From Heliocybe sulcata (lineage: Eukaryota > Basidiomycota > Agaricomycetes > Gloeophyllales > Gloeophyllaceae): 64,000 bases of DNA. Position numbers and translations under genes: made by a program. Under the pieces are notes generated by a model. That model ran no database searches. It saw nothing but the letters and a program-made list of their open reading frames with translations, and was not told the origin of the DNA. The stretch lies in the NCBI GenBank assembly GCA_004369045.1, contig ML213516.1:563552-627551 (forward strand). Direction: 5' to 3'. Position 1 is the stretch's first letter; every line of letters begins with the position of its first letter. This document shows positions 1 through 12,312 of this stretch, piece by piece.

Positions 1-703
1 CAAATCACTTGATTGCAAGGAACAGCCATCCAATTCAGGATCAGCCAGAGATTTGGGTCAAGATGACCTCCCTATTGCATTTTGCTATTTTTAGACCATG
101 GTAAACAGGTGTACACAAAGCCAACCATGGCCCCACCAATTTTTTGCGGATTTTCCCTGATTTTTCCCGATTTTTTGGCAGTACCACAACCTATTTTACC
201 TGTTTTGGGTAAATGTTCCCACACTAGACACCCCTCCCCCCAGAACAGGTCACTTTTTGTTTTCTGAATTTTTCCGATTTTTTTCCTGATTTTCTAGCAG
301 CCCCACAGGCTTTTCTACCAGTTTGGGGCATATGTTCCCACCCAGACCCACCCCATCTGTCTCCCGGCTATTTTGGGAATATGTTTTCTCCATATTGGAG
401 CTTCCGTAATACCCTTATGTCTGGCTGGTCCACGGCAGGACCACCAAGGACCATCTTCATTAGCCTACGACAGCATTGTGATAACTGTGGGCTCTTCCTG
501 CACAGCCACAGAAAGCGTATTATAATACAGCTGTAGGATATATCCCTGTGTATCACAAAAGCGCTACAGCATGGCCTCGATCTCCTGGAGTATCTGTCGT
601 ATCGTGTGCGACTGAGGATCAACGTCAAGACCTCCAATGCCCAGGACTGTGACGTTCTCCCTCTCCTACCTCTGTGGCTACATTTCCCCAGCCTTCTCCT
701 GGG
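1..703. other. Intergenic region with degenerate T-rich repeats
   Basis: No gene is supported here. Positions 130-350 contain a loose tandem repeat of roughly 120 bp. Each unit has a T-rich run ending in a gattttt-type core, then a CCACA block, a TTTTACC or TTCTACC block, and a TATGTTCCCAC or AATGTTCCCAC end. A third, weaker unit appears around 360-390. The short open frames show no recognisable protein. Confidence 0.5.
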
Positions 704-2220
704 CGTTGATACGGCCGATCAGGGTTCTGCGCTCCGAAAACGCATTTTAGGGTCGTTTCGTGATCGCAACGGCGATGCGACTCTATTGTGCATGCGCTCG
801 CCGCTGACAGCTGCTTGGAAGGCGAGCGACGACTATACTGGCGACCCCGACTATTCACTCTGGCGGCAAGCCCGCGACTCTATTCCCCGCAGCGCGGCGG
901 CACTCTCTCTATTCAGCGGGACTCAATGCAAAACGATCTATTCTTGTCTCGGGAGCTATTCTTGAACTCGGCCGCAACGACACGTAAGCCTCGGCATCCG
1001 GATCTTGCCGATCAAGTCAACGGCAACTCGGCACAACACAGCCCAGTCGGTTCCGAGGAGTCTAGGCCATTGAGTCATTCTAGATCAACCATCCCACTCA
1101 ATGTCCCGCTGGTCGTTCCCATCATCGCCTCTGCCGCCCGTCGGGGCGCGTGCTCAGGGCACCCATACGCATCAACTCATCGCCTCCATCATCGGTTTCC
1201 GGCTACCTCCGCGCGACGCATCACTCGCCCGACCCACTACCCCTTTTGGCACAACCGCGCCACCCTTCGGCAACTACGCCTGCCACTCAAGTTACTGTGG
1301 CACCGCCTCGTCGACACAAGGTCTCATACAGCGTAGCGCGAGGACAAGACTCATCGCACGTTTCAAACTAGGCTACAAGCGTGCTCCCGCAGGCACCACG
1401 CCGTGAGGAGATGATAGGATTGGAAGGAGAGTTAGGTACAGGGCGGTTGAGGCGATGTGCGCCTTGAGGACGAGAGCGCGACACAGGAGATGGTTTGCGG
1501 AAGACGGTTTTCTCTTCATGTGCGACTGCAAGTAGTGTAGCGGCGACGTTTGTACTTAAATCCTTTCTCTTTGTCTTGAAAATACAAGTTATCTTCACCC
1601 TTCGTATCTCATTCTCGGCGCAAGAGTTTCCTCTAAAGTATAAGGCTTTCGATGGTCTTCTGACTTCACCCAGAGTTTACGCGAACCTTCCGACAGCACG
1701 CGCGACAAGTGAGTTCTTTCATTTCATGTTTCTCTTAAGTCCGGCCTCGTGCGCCGTCCGTTTCGTTAATCGCGTTCGAGTCATCTCGAGTTTTAGAAGC
1801 GTTGTGCATCGCACCGACGGCACTGTATGCATGCCTTGATCGCATTGCGTAGGCGATCCCGAATCCGCTCCCTCCGAGACCATGCGACAAGCGCGCATTC
1901 CGCGACAGCTCGAGAAGTTATCGCAACAAGCGCACACCGAGTGCGTTAGAATCGCATCATCAAGCAGAGTACGATACAAGTGTCTCCCGAAGTGAGCGTA
2001 TCGAATTGAGACTGCCGCACGACCGCGACTGGTCTGCGCCAAACTACCTTTAGCCCCACCTATACATCTTACCCTACGCTATCCCTCCGAACGTTTATCA
2101 TACCCTTCGTCGCCCCAGACCTCGCAGCCATCTAGCACCAAGGGATTGGTGCTATGCTTTGTGGTTGTTGTTCCCCTTTAGGTTTGTGCGGGTTTCATTG
2201 CGTGTTAGTGCCTTTCAGCA
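704..2220 (+). repeat. Left arm of a ~1.5 kb inverted repeat pair
   Basis: This arm matches the reverse complement of 3109-4627 almost base for base, with scattered substitutions and small indels. The outer boundary is near 704 and the inner boundary near 2220, just after a shared GCCTTTCAGC. It carries a perfect 9-bp stem (TAGCACCAA, loop GGGA) at 2133-2154. Open frames in it are short and not recognised. It could be one end of a foldback element, or one of two opposed copies of a dispersed repeat such as an LTR-type fossil. I saw no convincing target-site duplication. Confidence 0.8.
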
Positions 2221-3108
2221 GGAGGTGAGAGTTGAAAGGAAAGGATGTGGCACGTAGATGCTGCTATTTTGAAGATTGCCGGTGATTGCCAGAACGCCGG
2301 TATGTTCACTTCCGCTGCTTGTCTGACTACCATTTCCAGTAGTTGACTTCCCATATTCGCAATATAGGCTGTCTGATCGCAAGGCTAAAGAAGGGCTGCC
2401 CATACAGGCATAGGTAACAGTACAGGAGAATGGGTCTGGATAGACTCACCCGTAACAGATATCCCGGCGATTGCTATATGACAGACGCCTTCGTACATCA
2501 TGCAGCTGCCTGAATATCTTAGGGTAATCGCAACTCGTTGAACCTCCTCCAATATACATGGTTCCGTATCTCCTATGCCCCTTCAATCTGCATCTCCTTG
2601 TCCAATTTCCTGAAACCCAACGCCCATCTCGTTGACTCCCCGTTTAAAGTCTCGTGGTTGGGGGAGGCGGGGACCAATGGCCATCTCCCCATATTTCTTC
2701 TCGTTGGCCGTCGCGGTGGCTGTATTCCCTGCGGGCGCTCCTTTCCATCTCGAGAACTTGCGTGACGTCCTGCTGCTGTTTGGAGTTTACCGGCGGTTGC
2801 TGGGTGCATTGGTACGTTCCGAATCTACGAACACATTCTCTAGGGACTGACGCCTTCTGCCAATTATTTGGGATTTTGTCTCGTTGTACAGTGTGATAAC
2901 AAGACTATCCTACTCATCGCTACGAGATCATGGTACAATTGGATTCCGTGCCACAGCTGCCAACTCCGACGTATCCATACAAGAGCCTCTCATCATTCCT
3001 ATATATTCACCTCAGCTTACCCTCTCCTGTGCGCACATCGACGAAATCCTGAGCTCAGTCCCCGCTCAGCTGCAGAGCGGAGATGTTCTTCTTCCTGGCA
3101 TCAAATAC
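2221..3108. other. Unique spacer between the inverted repeat arms
   Basis: These 0.9 kb lie between the two arms and are not repeated elsewhere in the window as far as I can see. No protein or RNA family is recognisable in either strand. Short frames such as those around 2573-2896 look like chance open frames. Confidence 0.5.
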
Positions 3109-4627
3109 GCTGAAAGGCACTAACACGCAACGAAACCCGCACAAACCTAAAGGGGAACAACAACCACAAAGCATAGCACCAATCCCTTGGTGCTAGATGG
3201 CTGCGAGGTCCGGGGCGACGAAGGGTATGATAAACGTTTGGAGGGATAGCGTAGGGTAAGACATATAGGTGGGGCTAAAGGTAGTTTGGCGCAGACCAGT
3301 CGCGGTCGTGCGGCAGTCTCAATTCGGTATGCACATCTCGGGAGTCGCTTGTATCGTATTCCGCTTGACGGTGCGATTCAAACGCACTCGGTGCGCGCTT
3401 GTTGCGATAACTTCTCGAGCTGTCACAGAACGCGCGCTTGTCGCATGGTCTCGGAGGGAGCGGATTCGGGATCGCCTACGCAATGCGATCAAGGCACGCA
3501 TACAGTGCCGTCGGTGCGATGCACAACGCTTCTAAAACTCGAGATGACTCGAACGCGATTAACGAAACGGACGGCGCACGAGGCCGGACTTAAGAGAAAC
3601 ATGAAATGAAAGAACTCACTTGTCGCGCGTGCTGTCGGAAGGTTCGCGTAAACTCTGGGTGAAGTCGGAAGACCATCGAAAGCCTTATACTTTAGAGGAA
3701 ACTCTTGCGCCGAGAATGAGATACGAAGGGTGAAGATAACTTGTATTTTCAAGACAAAGAGAAAGGATTTAAGTACAAACGTCGCCGCTACACTACTTGC
3801 AGTCGCACATGAAGAGAAAACCGTCTTCCGCAAACCATCTCCTGTGTCGCGCTCTCGTCCTCAAGGCGCACATCGCCTCAACCGCCCTGTACCTAACTCT
3901 CCTTCCAATCCTATCATCTCCTCACGGCGTGGTGCCTGCGGGAGCACGCTTGTAGCCTAGTTTGAAACGTGCGATGAGTCTTGTCCTCGCGCTACACCGT
4001 ATGAGACCTTGTGTCGACGAGGCGGTGCCACAGTAACTTGAGTGGCAGGCGTAGTTGCCGAAGGGTGGCGCGGTTGTGCCAAAAGGGGTAGTGGGTCGGG
4101 CGAGTGATGCGTCGCGCGGAGGTAGCCGGAAACCGATGATGGAGGCGATGTGTTGATGCGTATGGGCGCCCTGAGCACGCGCCCCGACGGGCGGCAGAGG
4201 CGATGATGGGAACGACCAGCGGGACATTGAGTGGGATGGTTGATCTAGAATGACTCAATGGCCTAGACTCCTCGGAACCGACTGGGCTGTGTTGTGCCGA
4301 GTTGCCATTGACTCGATCAGCAAGATCCGGACGCCGAGGCTTACGCGTCATTGCGGCCGAGTTCAAGAATAGCTCCCGAGACAAGAATAGATCGTTTTGC
4401 ATTGAGTCCCGCTGAATAGAGAGAGTGCCGCCGCGCTGCGGGGAATAGAGTCGCGGGCTCGCCGCCAGAGTGAATAGTCGGGGTCGCCAGTATAGTCATC
4501 GCTCGCCTTCCAAGGAGCTGTCAGCGGCGAGCGAACACGCCATAGAGTCGTAACATCACCGCGATCACGAAACAACCCTAAAACGCGTTTTCGGAGCGCA
4601 GAACCCTGATCGGCCATATCACCGCGG
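3109..4627 (-). repeat. Right arm of the ~1.5 kb inverted repeat pair
   Basis: Reverse-complement partner of 704-2220. The shared 9-bp stem lies at 3174-3195. The arms differ mainly in the part nearest the spacer (about 3290-3480), where several codon-sized differences occur, while the rest is nearly identical. This uneven divergence suggests either patchy gene conversion or two independent insertions. The outer end lies about 15 bp from the start of the hypothetical gene at 4643. Confidence 0.8.
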
Positions 4628-4642
4628 CATCATTCCCATTAC

Positions 4643-5272
4643 ATGGCGGAACATCCAACGACCCGCATGCAGAACTCAATGAACGGCTCGACCGTGGACT
4701 TGTTCGCCACTCTAGCAGATTTGGCCATCTGCCTCGATGACATTCTCAAAGCTATGACCAACGAAGACGATGCCATGCACGTCCGAGATCTGCAAGAAGC
4801 TTTGGAGGATGTGATACGTGGGCTGGGGAATATTGATCACCCAGCAGACATCATCGGGTGGGCAGAGCTACATGGCCCTAGACAATCTGCGTTGGAGCAA
4901 GTGAGCGATGTTTTGTGGTATGTGGCTCTAGAACAGCTAACAATTGGTGAATAGGCTTGCTCGAATGCAGACCAATTTACCAACCTCTTCGATCCCCTAT
5001 TCCAAACCGTCGATTATAGCTCGAACTCTCTATCCTCGCCATCAACATCCCTGATCACGCTTGGTAATCTGGGTTATCCAGCTCTCGAGGATTTTACCCC
5101 GTCAAGTGAAGACATAGAAATGCCTGTGGCTGGGGCCACAAGCGCCCCGGTCGCAGAGGAGCCTTATATCCGATGGGGAGCCTTATATCCGATCGCAGAC
5201 CCCTATACACCGTCATGGGGGAATCAGGATGAGGAGGTCGACAAGATGAGCATTGCGATTGAAGAGAAGTAA
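4643..5272 (+). CDS. Hypothetical protein, 191 aa, two exons
   Basis: Two exons fit: 4643-4900 and 4955-5272. They join in phase 0 through a 54 bp intron that starts GTGAGC, has a CTAAC branch-like site and ends AATAG. The product is acidic, rich in Asp, Glu, Ser and Pro, and has no motif I recognise. The first exon could form helices (about residues 20-60). Exon 2 contains a directly repeated 19 bp unit around 5158-5194, giving a repeated Leu/Pro-Tyr-Ile type segment. The start lies just outside the inverted repeat arm, so the repeat may have truncated an older, longer gene. Without transcript data the model is tentative. Confidence 0.5.
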
Positions 5273-8200
5273 CAAGAAGATATGACTTCAGACTAGAGCT
5301 TGTACGCCGATCCAGTCTGGTGGATTAGAGGAGATCAATGTGACCTAGCGAGCGCAGTCGAGCGCAATGGTTGGATGACAGGGTTGAGGCGAGGTAGGTG
5401 AGGTTGACGATCTATGAATGTGCTCTTGGATTCGATTCGTGATAATTTGACATGATGTGCCGTTGATTCTTTGAGATCGAGCTAGCCATGTAGAAATTCC
5501 TAGGTCTGGGAACCCCTTCGATGACAGGCGGCACAATAGAATTTGAGTTGACTTCCTATCGTTGGATGACCTCATCCTGGGGAAAGTCGGCGACGGTGAA
5601 AGGGTATGGCGACAATGTACAGAATGGCTCTGGAGACTTTGACAACACTCAGTCCTCGGGTCTTATCAATGTCATGCAATGACCTGCGCAGACGCATCCA
5701 CCTAAGGTCCGGTAAGCTCATCTTACTGTGCTGTCGCGACAGACGATTTTCGGCCAAGACAAGTCCACTATGCACCACTGAACGCTGACCCTCATTGCGA
5801 GGACTACCATATGATGTTCCTAACTGCGATGCTCGCTTGGTTTCCATGTGCAGGTGAGGTACCCGACTAGAGCCATAGGCGCCAAGGATGGGACCCACAG
5901 AGCCAAAGCCGACCACAACAGATTATCAGGACAAAGTCGCACGCCTGTGCACAATCTTATCCTTCCGTCCTCCATTCATGATTGCCCAACGGCCATTCTC
6001 TGAAAAGTTCCGAACCCCCTTCTGATCATGGTTGCCGATAATAACACTGCAGGCCAAATGATGCTAGGCCGAACAAATCCCAGAGCCAAGCCACTCGTCG
6101 GTCCAAGATGTGGCAGATCCCTTGTGTCACTGGATACCGCTTCAAAAGAGCAATGGTCGCCGGAATCCGAGGTAGTCAAAGAATCCCAGTGACGACTATC
6201 AAAGAAGGCGCGCTAGCGATGCTCTGACTCCCCTACAGGATTCTTTGAGGACACTTCAAGCGAGCTAAGGCCACGAAATAACCACGGCAAGGGGTCATCC
6301 ACATGGGCCCTCAAGCCACACTGATACAAGAGTGCGGCTTCCCTGGTTTAGAGCTTCCGTTATCTGGCCGAAATTTTACCAGTGCACTTGATGTCGCCTG
6401 TGGCACGCCTGAGGAGTCGGTGACAGCAACTCCGTGGTCTTCCTAGAGACCCTGGGTATGCCAAGTCCTTCCAAATGGGACAGGCGCATGTGGAGCGCCC
6501 ATCTGGATTAACAGGAAGTACTATCGAGGTGCAATCATCCGTGCTACTGTGAAGAAATACAGGAGTCATCCTTGTCCAGAATCTAGACGCAAGTGAGACA
6601 AGAGTTCACATGAAGGCTGCACTACGTACTCATAAGATGCTGGCTTGCCCCGCCTGTATTCAGCAGTCCAGAGCTAAGTGATGATGACTACTGCGAAAGT
6701 GTCGCACCAACTTCCCATGGGTCTTGGAGATGTCAACAATGTTTGCGTGGACTACCTTGCTGTGCACAGCATAGACGGCGGCATGGCTGGGCAATATCGC
6801 GCGTGCGGAGGGTTGGCCGGGATGGTCGAGGAGGAAGAAGTATAGTGTTACACGCTCAGCTGACGATACCAATCAGATACGCCTGAACGTCGACCGGAGA
6901 CATTCAGAGACTGTAATCCCCCCAGTGCGGGCGATGGTGCTCGCTTTCACTCCAAGTTGCCGAGCACGACCGTCCCAAATCATGCTAGGACGGTTACCAA
7001 GCCGGGGCAGTCTCATAATCAGGTGCGGAGGATCCTTCACCGTGATCAAGGTTAGCACTGATCCGAAGGGCCCTTGTCAATAGAGAGAGGACTGCGGCGG
7101 GCGTCCGAGAGGTGAAAGGTCGAAGAGCACTAGGCTGTACGAGAAATCGTGGTGTGTGGTAGTGGAGTGTTGTCCGCAGCCAAGCGCTGACAATGGACAA
7201 TCTTCCTACTTCCACTGCGAGCCTTAGCCGATCTCAGAGCCAGGTCATGGATGATACCTGCCATGCAGCCGGCGCCAAACACCAGAGCTGACTAGCCTGG
7301 AAGGCATTTGTTCTCGTCCTGCAAATGCCATTGTATTGCTGATATCTGCGTCAGGCTAACCAGTCCTGAACCAAGCTTCTGGGATGGTCTGAGCCACAAT
7401 TGCCTGGACAGAGGAACCACAAGCTACCGACCCCTTCCCACGTGGCGATCAGGTGCATAAACTTTGACCGGGTTCGAGCACTTTGACCATGTTCGCCCAA
7501 GGCTCAATCTCCACGTACCTCTGCTCTCCCTGAGTGGATAGCAAGGGCACACAGCTGGTGTGAGGGCATGACTTTGGCATGAGGTCCTGGAAAAACGGAG
7601 GCCGCCCCAACTCGATAAGTGCACGTATGGCGGGTCGAACAGGTGAGAAATACCTATTCTTCACAAGCCCCAGGATGTCAAATCCCTGTGCAACAAGGGA
7701 AGCTGCTGCCGATGGTAGACGATGTTGTGGACGTCGCTGGGAACTGACATCGGGCGCTGACGGGTCTTACAACTGCAAAGTTCCGACCCTCTAACGCCAA
7801 AACCCCCTTCCACTTCCTGACGCCTTCCACAAACGACACGGTTGCGATGATCCGTGCAAAATTGAAAGGCTGTCGCGGAGGCGGCAAGAGTCCACTTTTA
7901 TTCTTTCGGCAGCACACATGTCCCACGGACGAGTGAATCCACAGCCTGAAGTGTTTGTTCCATGGGTAGACTTTTCAGATGAACAGACCAGGAGAAAGAG
8001 AGGGGGGATACACCTAAGATGCCAAAGATTCGTCACGCACCCACGATAAAATGCGATCTTACAATTGTGGCTTGTTTGGCCCGCTGTCGGTTCTTAGTCG
8101 CGCGCTATGGCGCACTATATTGTCCATCGAACAAACTGCCTCTATCACAGTACGCAACACTACTGGGCGAGGCAGGGTACCTAATATAGACTGCAGGCGT

Positions 8201-9465
8201 ACCAACATTCCTACCAAATCCCTTCAAAGATTCCCTTCGAAACAGCCCTATAATTGGCGGGGATTCGACCTCTGCGAGATTGACAGGGCTTCTACCCGCA
8301 AAGGTCACGTAGGGCGTACCGCGAGCAACTCTACCGGGGACGCCCGGTGTCAGAGTCAGCGTCAGCGGAATGCGCCTGCAGCCGTGCATAAGGTGCGATA
8401 GCTTTCCTTCCCATCTAGAAGGGCATTGTCGCAAAGCGACTATGTGGACGCATGGTGGGAACAAGAGACGGAGAGGCCGGCATGTTGAACATCGGACCAG
8501 ACTCTAGACCAAGCAATAAGGAACAGGTTCAAGACGGCGGGGACGGGGGATTATTTCCGCGTAAAGAGTCGGATAATGCTACGACTGACGGGGTCCGAGA
8601 GACGTCGCGAGAAAGCCGGGGAGAGATACATCGACAATGAGATACGTATCGGTGCAATGGCCTGTGTAAACCATAAGATCTGATCAACTTCTGCTCCCGA
8701 TCTCAACTAAGACTGTCACTCACTTTCCTAAGACTGTAAGCAACGATAGCTCTTACGAGGTCGCCCAAACCTTCCAGCCCAAACCTTCCAGATATTTCTG
8801 CGTTGTCATCGGCATGACCTTCAAAAGTAGAAGGCGTAGCAGATTCCTTCTCCAATCTGAAGAATCGTACCGTCTACCTACTTTTTCCGCCCATGCTCCG
8901 CCTTCATTGCCCCTTCATCCAACATTGGAAAGACAACAGACCAGCCGGAGATAACAAGTTCGTCTACGGCCAATCTACGGCACTTGCGCCAGACGAAGCC
9001 CGAACGCCCAGGACATAGAATATGCCTATAAGGGATGCCACAGCGGTACCTTCGTGCAGGACAGCGAATGACAAGATAAAAGATGGTAGCGCGGTCCCCG
9101 CTCGAGAAGACAGGGCCCCAAGAGCCACTCTATACCGACAAACGAGTTCAGCGTTGCGTGCATGATCATGAGTGGATAGGAAAAGGACGGCGAAACACTA
9201 CGGTATTCCCACGGTAAACACGCACGAAATTCCTGCGCCTCTACGACATACTTCAGGGTATAGTTCCACCATTTAGGGATATATTTTGATGGGTAGACCA
9301 CCAAATCTGGTAACAAAATCCCAGGGGAGCCTCGACGACCCTTAACGGAACTTTATACATAGGGTCTTAAACTTTCTTTCTGTCCGCCCCTTGACCTTGA
9401 CCTGACTGAGGAATATCTGCGCCTCCTTGACAAAAGTACCTATTCTGAAGGATTAATCACATCCC
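5273..9465. other. 4.2 kb region without a supported gene
   Basis: No intact gene is visible. Several minus-strand frames look protein-like but are short and broken by stops: 9026-9316, 7678-7926, 7449-7664 and 5572-5916. They share one strand and roughly ordered spacing, so they may be traces of one decayed gene or element. I cannot assign a family. A short direct repeat (CCAAACCTTCCAG) sits near 8765-8790. No tRNA or rRNA was seen. Confidence 0.4.
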
Positions 9466-12058
9466 ATGGTCGCATTACCAGACCCCAGCTCTGTGAAGGT
9501 TTACACCGTCAATGGTGCTTCTTCGAGCACATCCTCATCATTACCCGACTGGCTCACCCGAAAACGACAAGCGAAAGGAAAAGGAAAGAGAGCAGTGAAA
9601 GAGCAGGTTGAAGGTACTATCGAACTCATCCAGCACTTTGAGTTCCCTGAAGCAAGCAATCGCGTGAAGACGACGAGGGATGGGCACAATGCGATCGCGA
9701 CAGGGACGTACAAGCCGCACATGAAGGTGTGGGATCTGGACGAGCTCGCGCTCAAGTTCGAGAGGCACTCGGATGTAGAGAACGTCGATTTTGTTGTGAG
9801 TGAGTCGTCCTAATTCCTATCAAGTATTCATCCCTGTCACGCAACACTGAACAGCCCTCCCTTCGTGTTCGTAGATTCTATCTGACGACTGGACGAAAAC
9901 CCTACATCTCCAAGCCGACCGCTCCATCGAACTGCACACGCAATCCGGCTTCCACTACCGCACGCGTATACCCAAGTTCGGGCGCGCCGTACAATATCAC
10001 TTCCCTTCCTGCGACGCCATCATCGGCGCTGCCGGCAACGAAGTCTACAGACTCAACCTCGACCAGGGACGCTTCCTCAACCCGCTGGTTCTCCAGGGCA
10101 CAGACGGGAATGGAGGCGGTATCGAGGGCGTCAACGCTATCGACATCAACCCTGCGCACCAGCTCTTCGGTTTTGGTATTGACGGCAACGGGACCATCGA
10201 GTTCTGGGACCCCCGCTCGCGGTCTCGTGTGGGCCTCCTGCATCTCCCGCATAATCGCTTGATTCCTACCTATGCTGCACCCGCTCTACCGATTATCGAC
10301 GATGGCTCTTCGGTTCCTGCTTTATCCGTCACGTCCATATCGTCTCGCTCTGACGGGCTTTCGTATGCCGTCGGTACATCAACAGGCCATACACTACTGT
10401 ACGACATTCGAAGCTCTCGTCCCTTTGCACTGAAGGATCAAGGTTATGGCCTCCCAGTGAGGAACGTGAGCTGGGTTGAGGGCGGCTCCAGGATGGCCGG
10501 TGACGGATTGGTAGTCAGTGCGGATAAGAAGGTCATCAAGATATGGGATCGGAACGAGGTGCGTGTCTTGGGTTGTCTACGCGCGCTCTTTGCTTAGTAT
10601 CTTCTGGTTCAGCCGACAAGCAATTTCGCGTCGATAACACCTGCGACAGACATCAACGACGTCCATCACATCCCGGGCAGCGGCCTGCTCATGCTCGCCA
10701 ACGAGGGCATCAAGATGACTACGTATTACATACCACAGCTGGGTCCTGCGCCAAGATGGTGCAGTTTCTTGGAGAACATCACCGAGGAACTCGAGGACCA
10801 GACTACGAGGACCGTGTACGAGGATTACAAGTTCGTCGAGAAGAGCGAGCTGGAAAGGTGTGTGCCCTTCATCTCGCCCTCCGCAAGCACTAACCAGAAC
10901 CCTTTGCCAGCCTGGGTCTCTCCCACCTCATCGGCACAGCCGCGCTCAAGCCGTACATGCACGGCTACTTCCTTTCCCTCAAGCTCTACGACGCCGCGCG
11001 CGTCATCGCGAACCCCTTCGCCTACGCCGAGCATCGCGAGCGCATGGTCAAGGAGAAGATGGAGAAGATGGCGGAGACGCGTATCCGCGCGCCGAAGAAC
11101 CAGCCGGGCGTGAAGGTGAACAAGCAGCTCGCGGAGCGGGTGCTGCGCGAGGAGGAGAGGAACAGGCGGAAGGAGGAGCGGAAGAAGAAGAGGAAGGAGG
11201 CTGAGGAGGACGAAGAGGCGATGGATGTGGATGAGGAGGGAGAGGTAGAAGGAGACGGAGACGGAGAGGATGCCGAACGACCGAACTTGCTCAACGACCC
11301 GCGGTTCAAGAGTTTATTCGAGGATCCTGAATACCAGGTGGACGAGAACAGCCGGGAGTTCGCGCTGGCGAATCCTGTCATGGCTATGCGGAAGCGCGCG
11401 GAAACTGAGAAAGCTGAGAAGACGGGCAGGAGTGGCCGGACGAAGACGGCTGTCGAGGAAGAAGAGGAAGAGAGCGACAAGCGGTCATCGGATAGCGGAG
11501 ATGAGAGCGCAGAGGACGAGGACAGTGATGATAGCGATAACGATGGTCAGTCGAGCCAGAGCTACTTGTTTTTCACTTTTGCTCACGGGAAGACTACCCC
11601 CAGATTTGCGGACAGGCTCCAAAGAGTCTCGACATGCAGAACAGGCCTTACGCATGGCCAGCGGCATCGACCGCAGAGACCAAAGGAACCCTCAAGTGCG
11701 CATGGTTCCCATGCGTGCCCAAGCCGATGGTCGCCGCGCACCCGACAAAGACGCCTCCTTCGGGCAGCGGCGCTCCAGCAAGGGCGTCTCGCCAAAAGCA
11801 GGCAGGGATAGCATGTACATGAACCGCGTCGCGGATGGCGGGCTCGAGATGAGCTGGGTGCCGAGCGGTGCTTCCGATGCGAAGGAGAGGGCAGAGCGAA
11901 AGAAGGCTGCGGCCAAGAAGAAGGATACGTTCGGGCATGGGATGGAGAGGGGTGGGGAGGAGAGAGAGGTCAGGATGACAGAGAGCGAACGTAGTGGGCG
12001 GACGCATAGACGACAGGGTATGCGGAGTGGGAGTAAAAATACTTTCAGGAGGATGTAG
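9466..12058 (+). CDS. ENP2: Nucleolar protein Enp2/NOL10 (WD40, SSU processome)
   Basis: Enp2/NOL10 is an essential WD40 protein of the nucleolar small-subunit processome, needed for early 18S rRNA processing. Five exons fit: 9466-9795, 9875-10558, 10613-10857, 10911-11545 and 11604-12058, giving 782 residues. The N-terminal half reads as WD40 blades (for example IATGTYKPHMKVWDLDELAL and IKIWDRNE). A family-typical middle follows (KPYMHGYFLSLKLYDAARVI), then a Lys/Glu-rich coiled segment and an acidic tract. The C-terminus ends in THRRQGMRSGSKNTFRRM, close to the known Enp2 tail. All introns are GT-AG. The 3' end faces ERV29, with about 250 bp between the two stops. Confidence 0.95.
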
Positions 12059-12312
12059 GGCGTTTCCGAGACTAGTCGTGGGCATATTCACTCGTATCTG
12101 CGCACCCTCACGCGGAGTCTCTTGTTTGCACTGCGTTTACACCAAGCAAAAGAAAACCTACATTGCCCAACCCTCGGTACCAGTATACAGCAGTTTTTGG
12201 TGGCAAGTAGGTTTTATACATAAGCCCATTCCTTCTACCCCGCCCCTGTCCTCCGACTCCCGGACGTGCCCACAAGCCCTTGTGGAGCATGCAACAGCCA
12301 GCGTAGTGTAGT

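Noticed and set aside
10691-11113. A separate 140-codon gene within ENP2
   Set aside because: It starts in frame inside exon 3 and then reads through the intron at 10858-10910 into another frame; the spliced ENP2 model explains the bases better.
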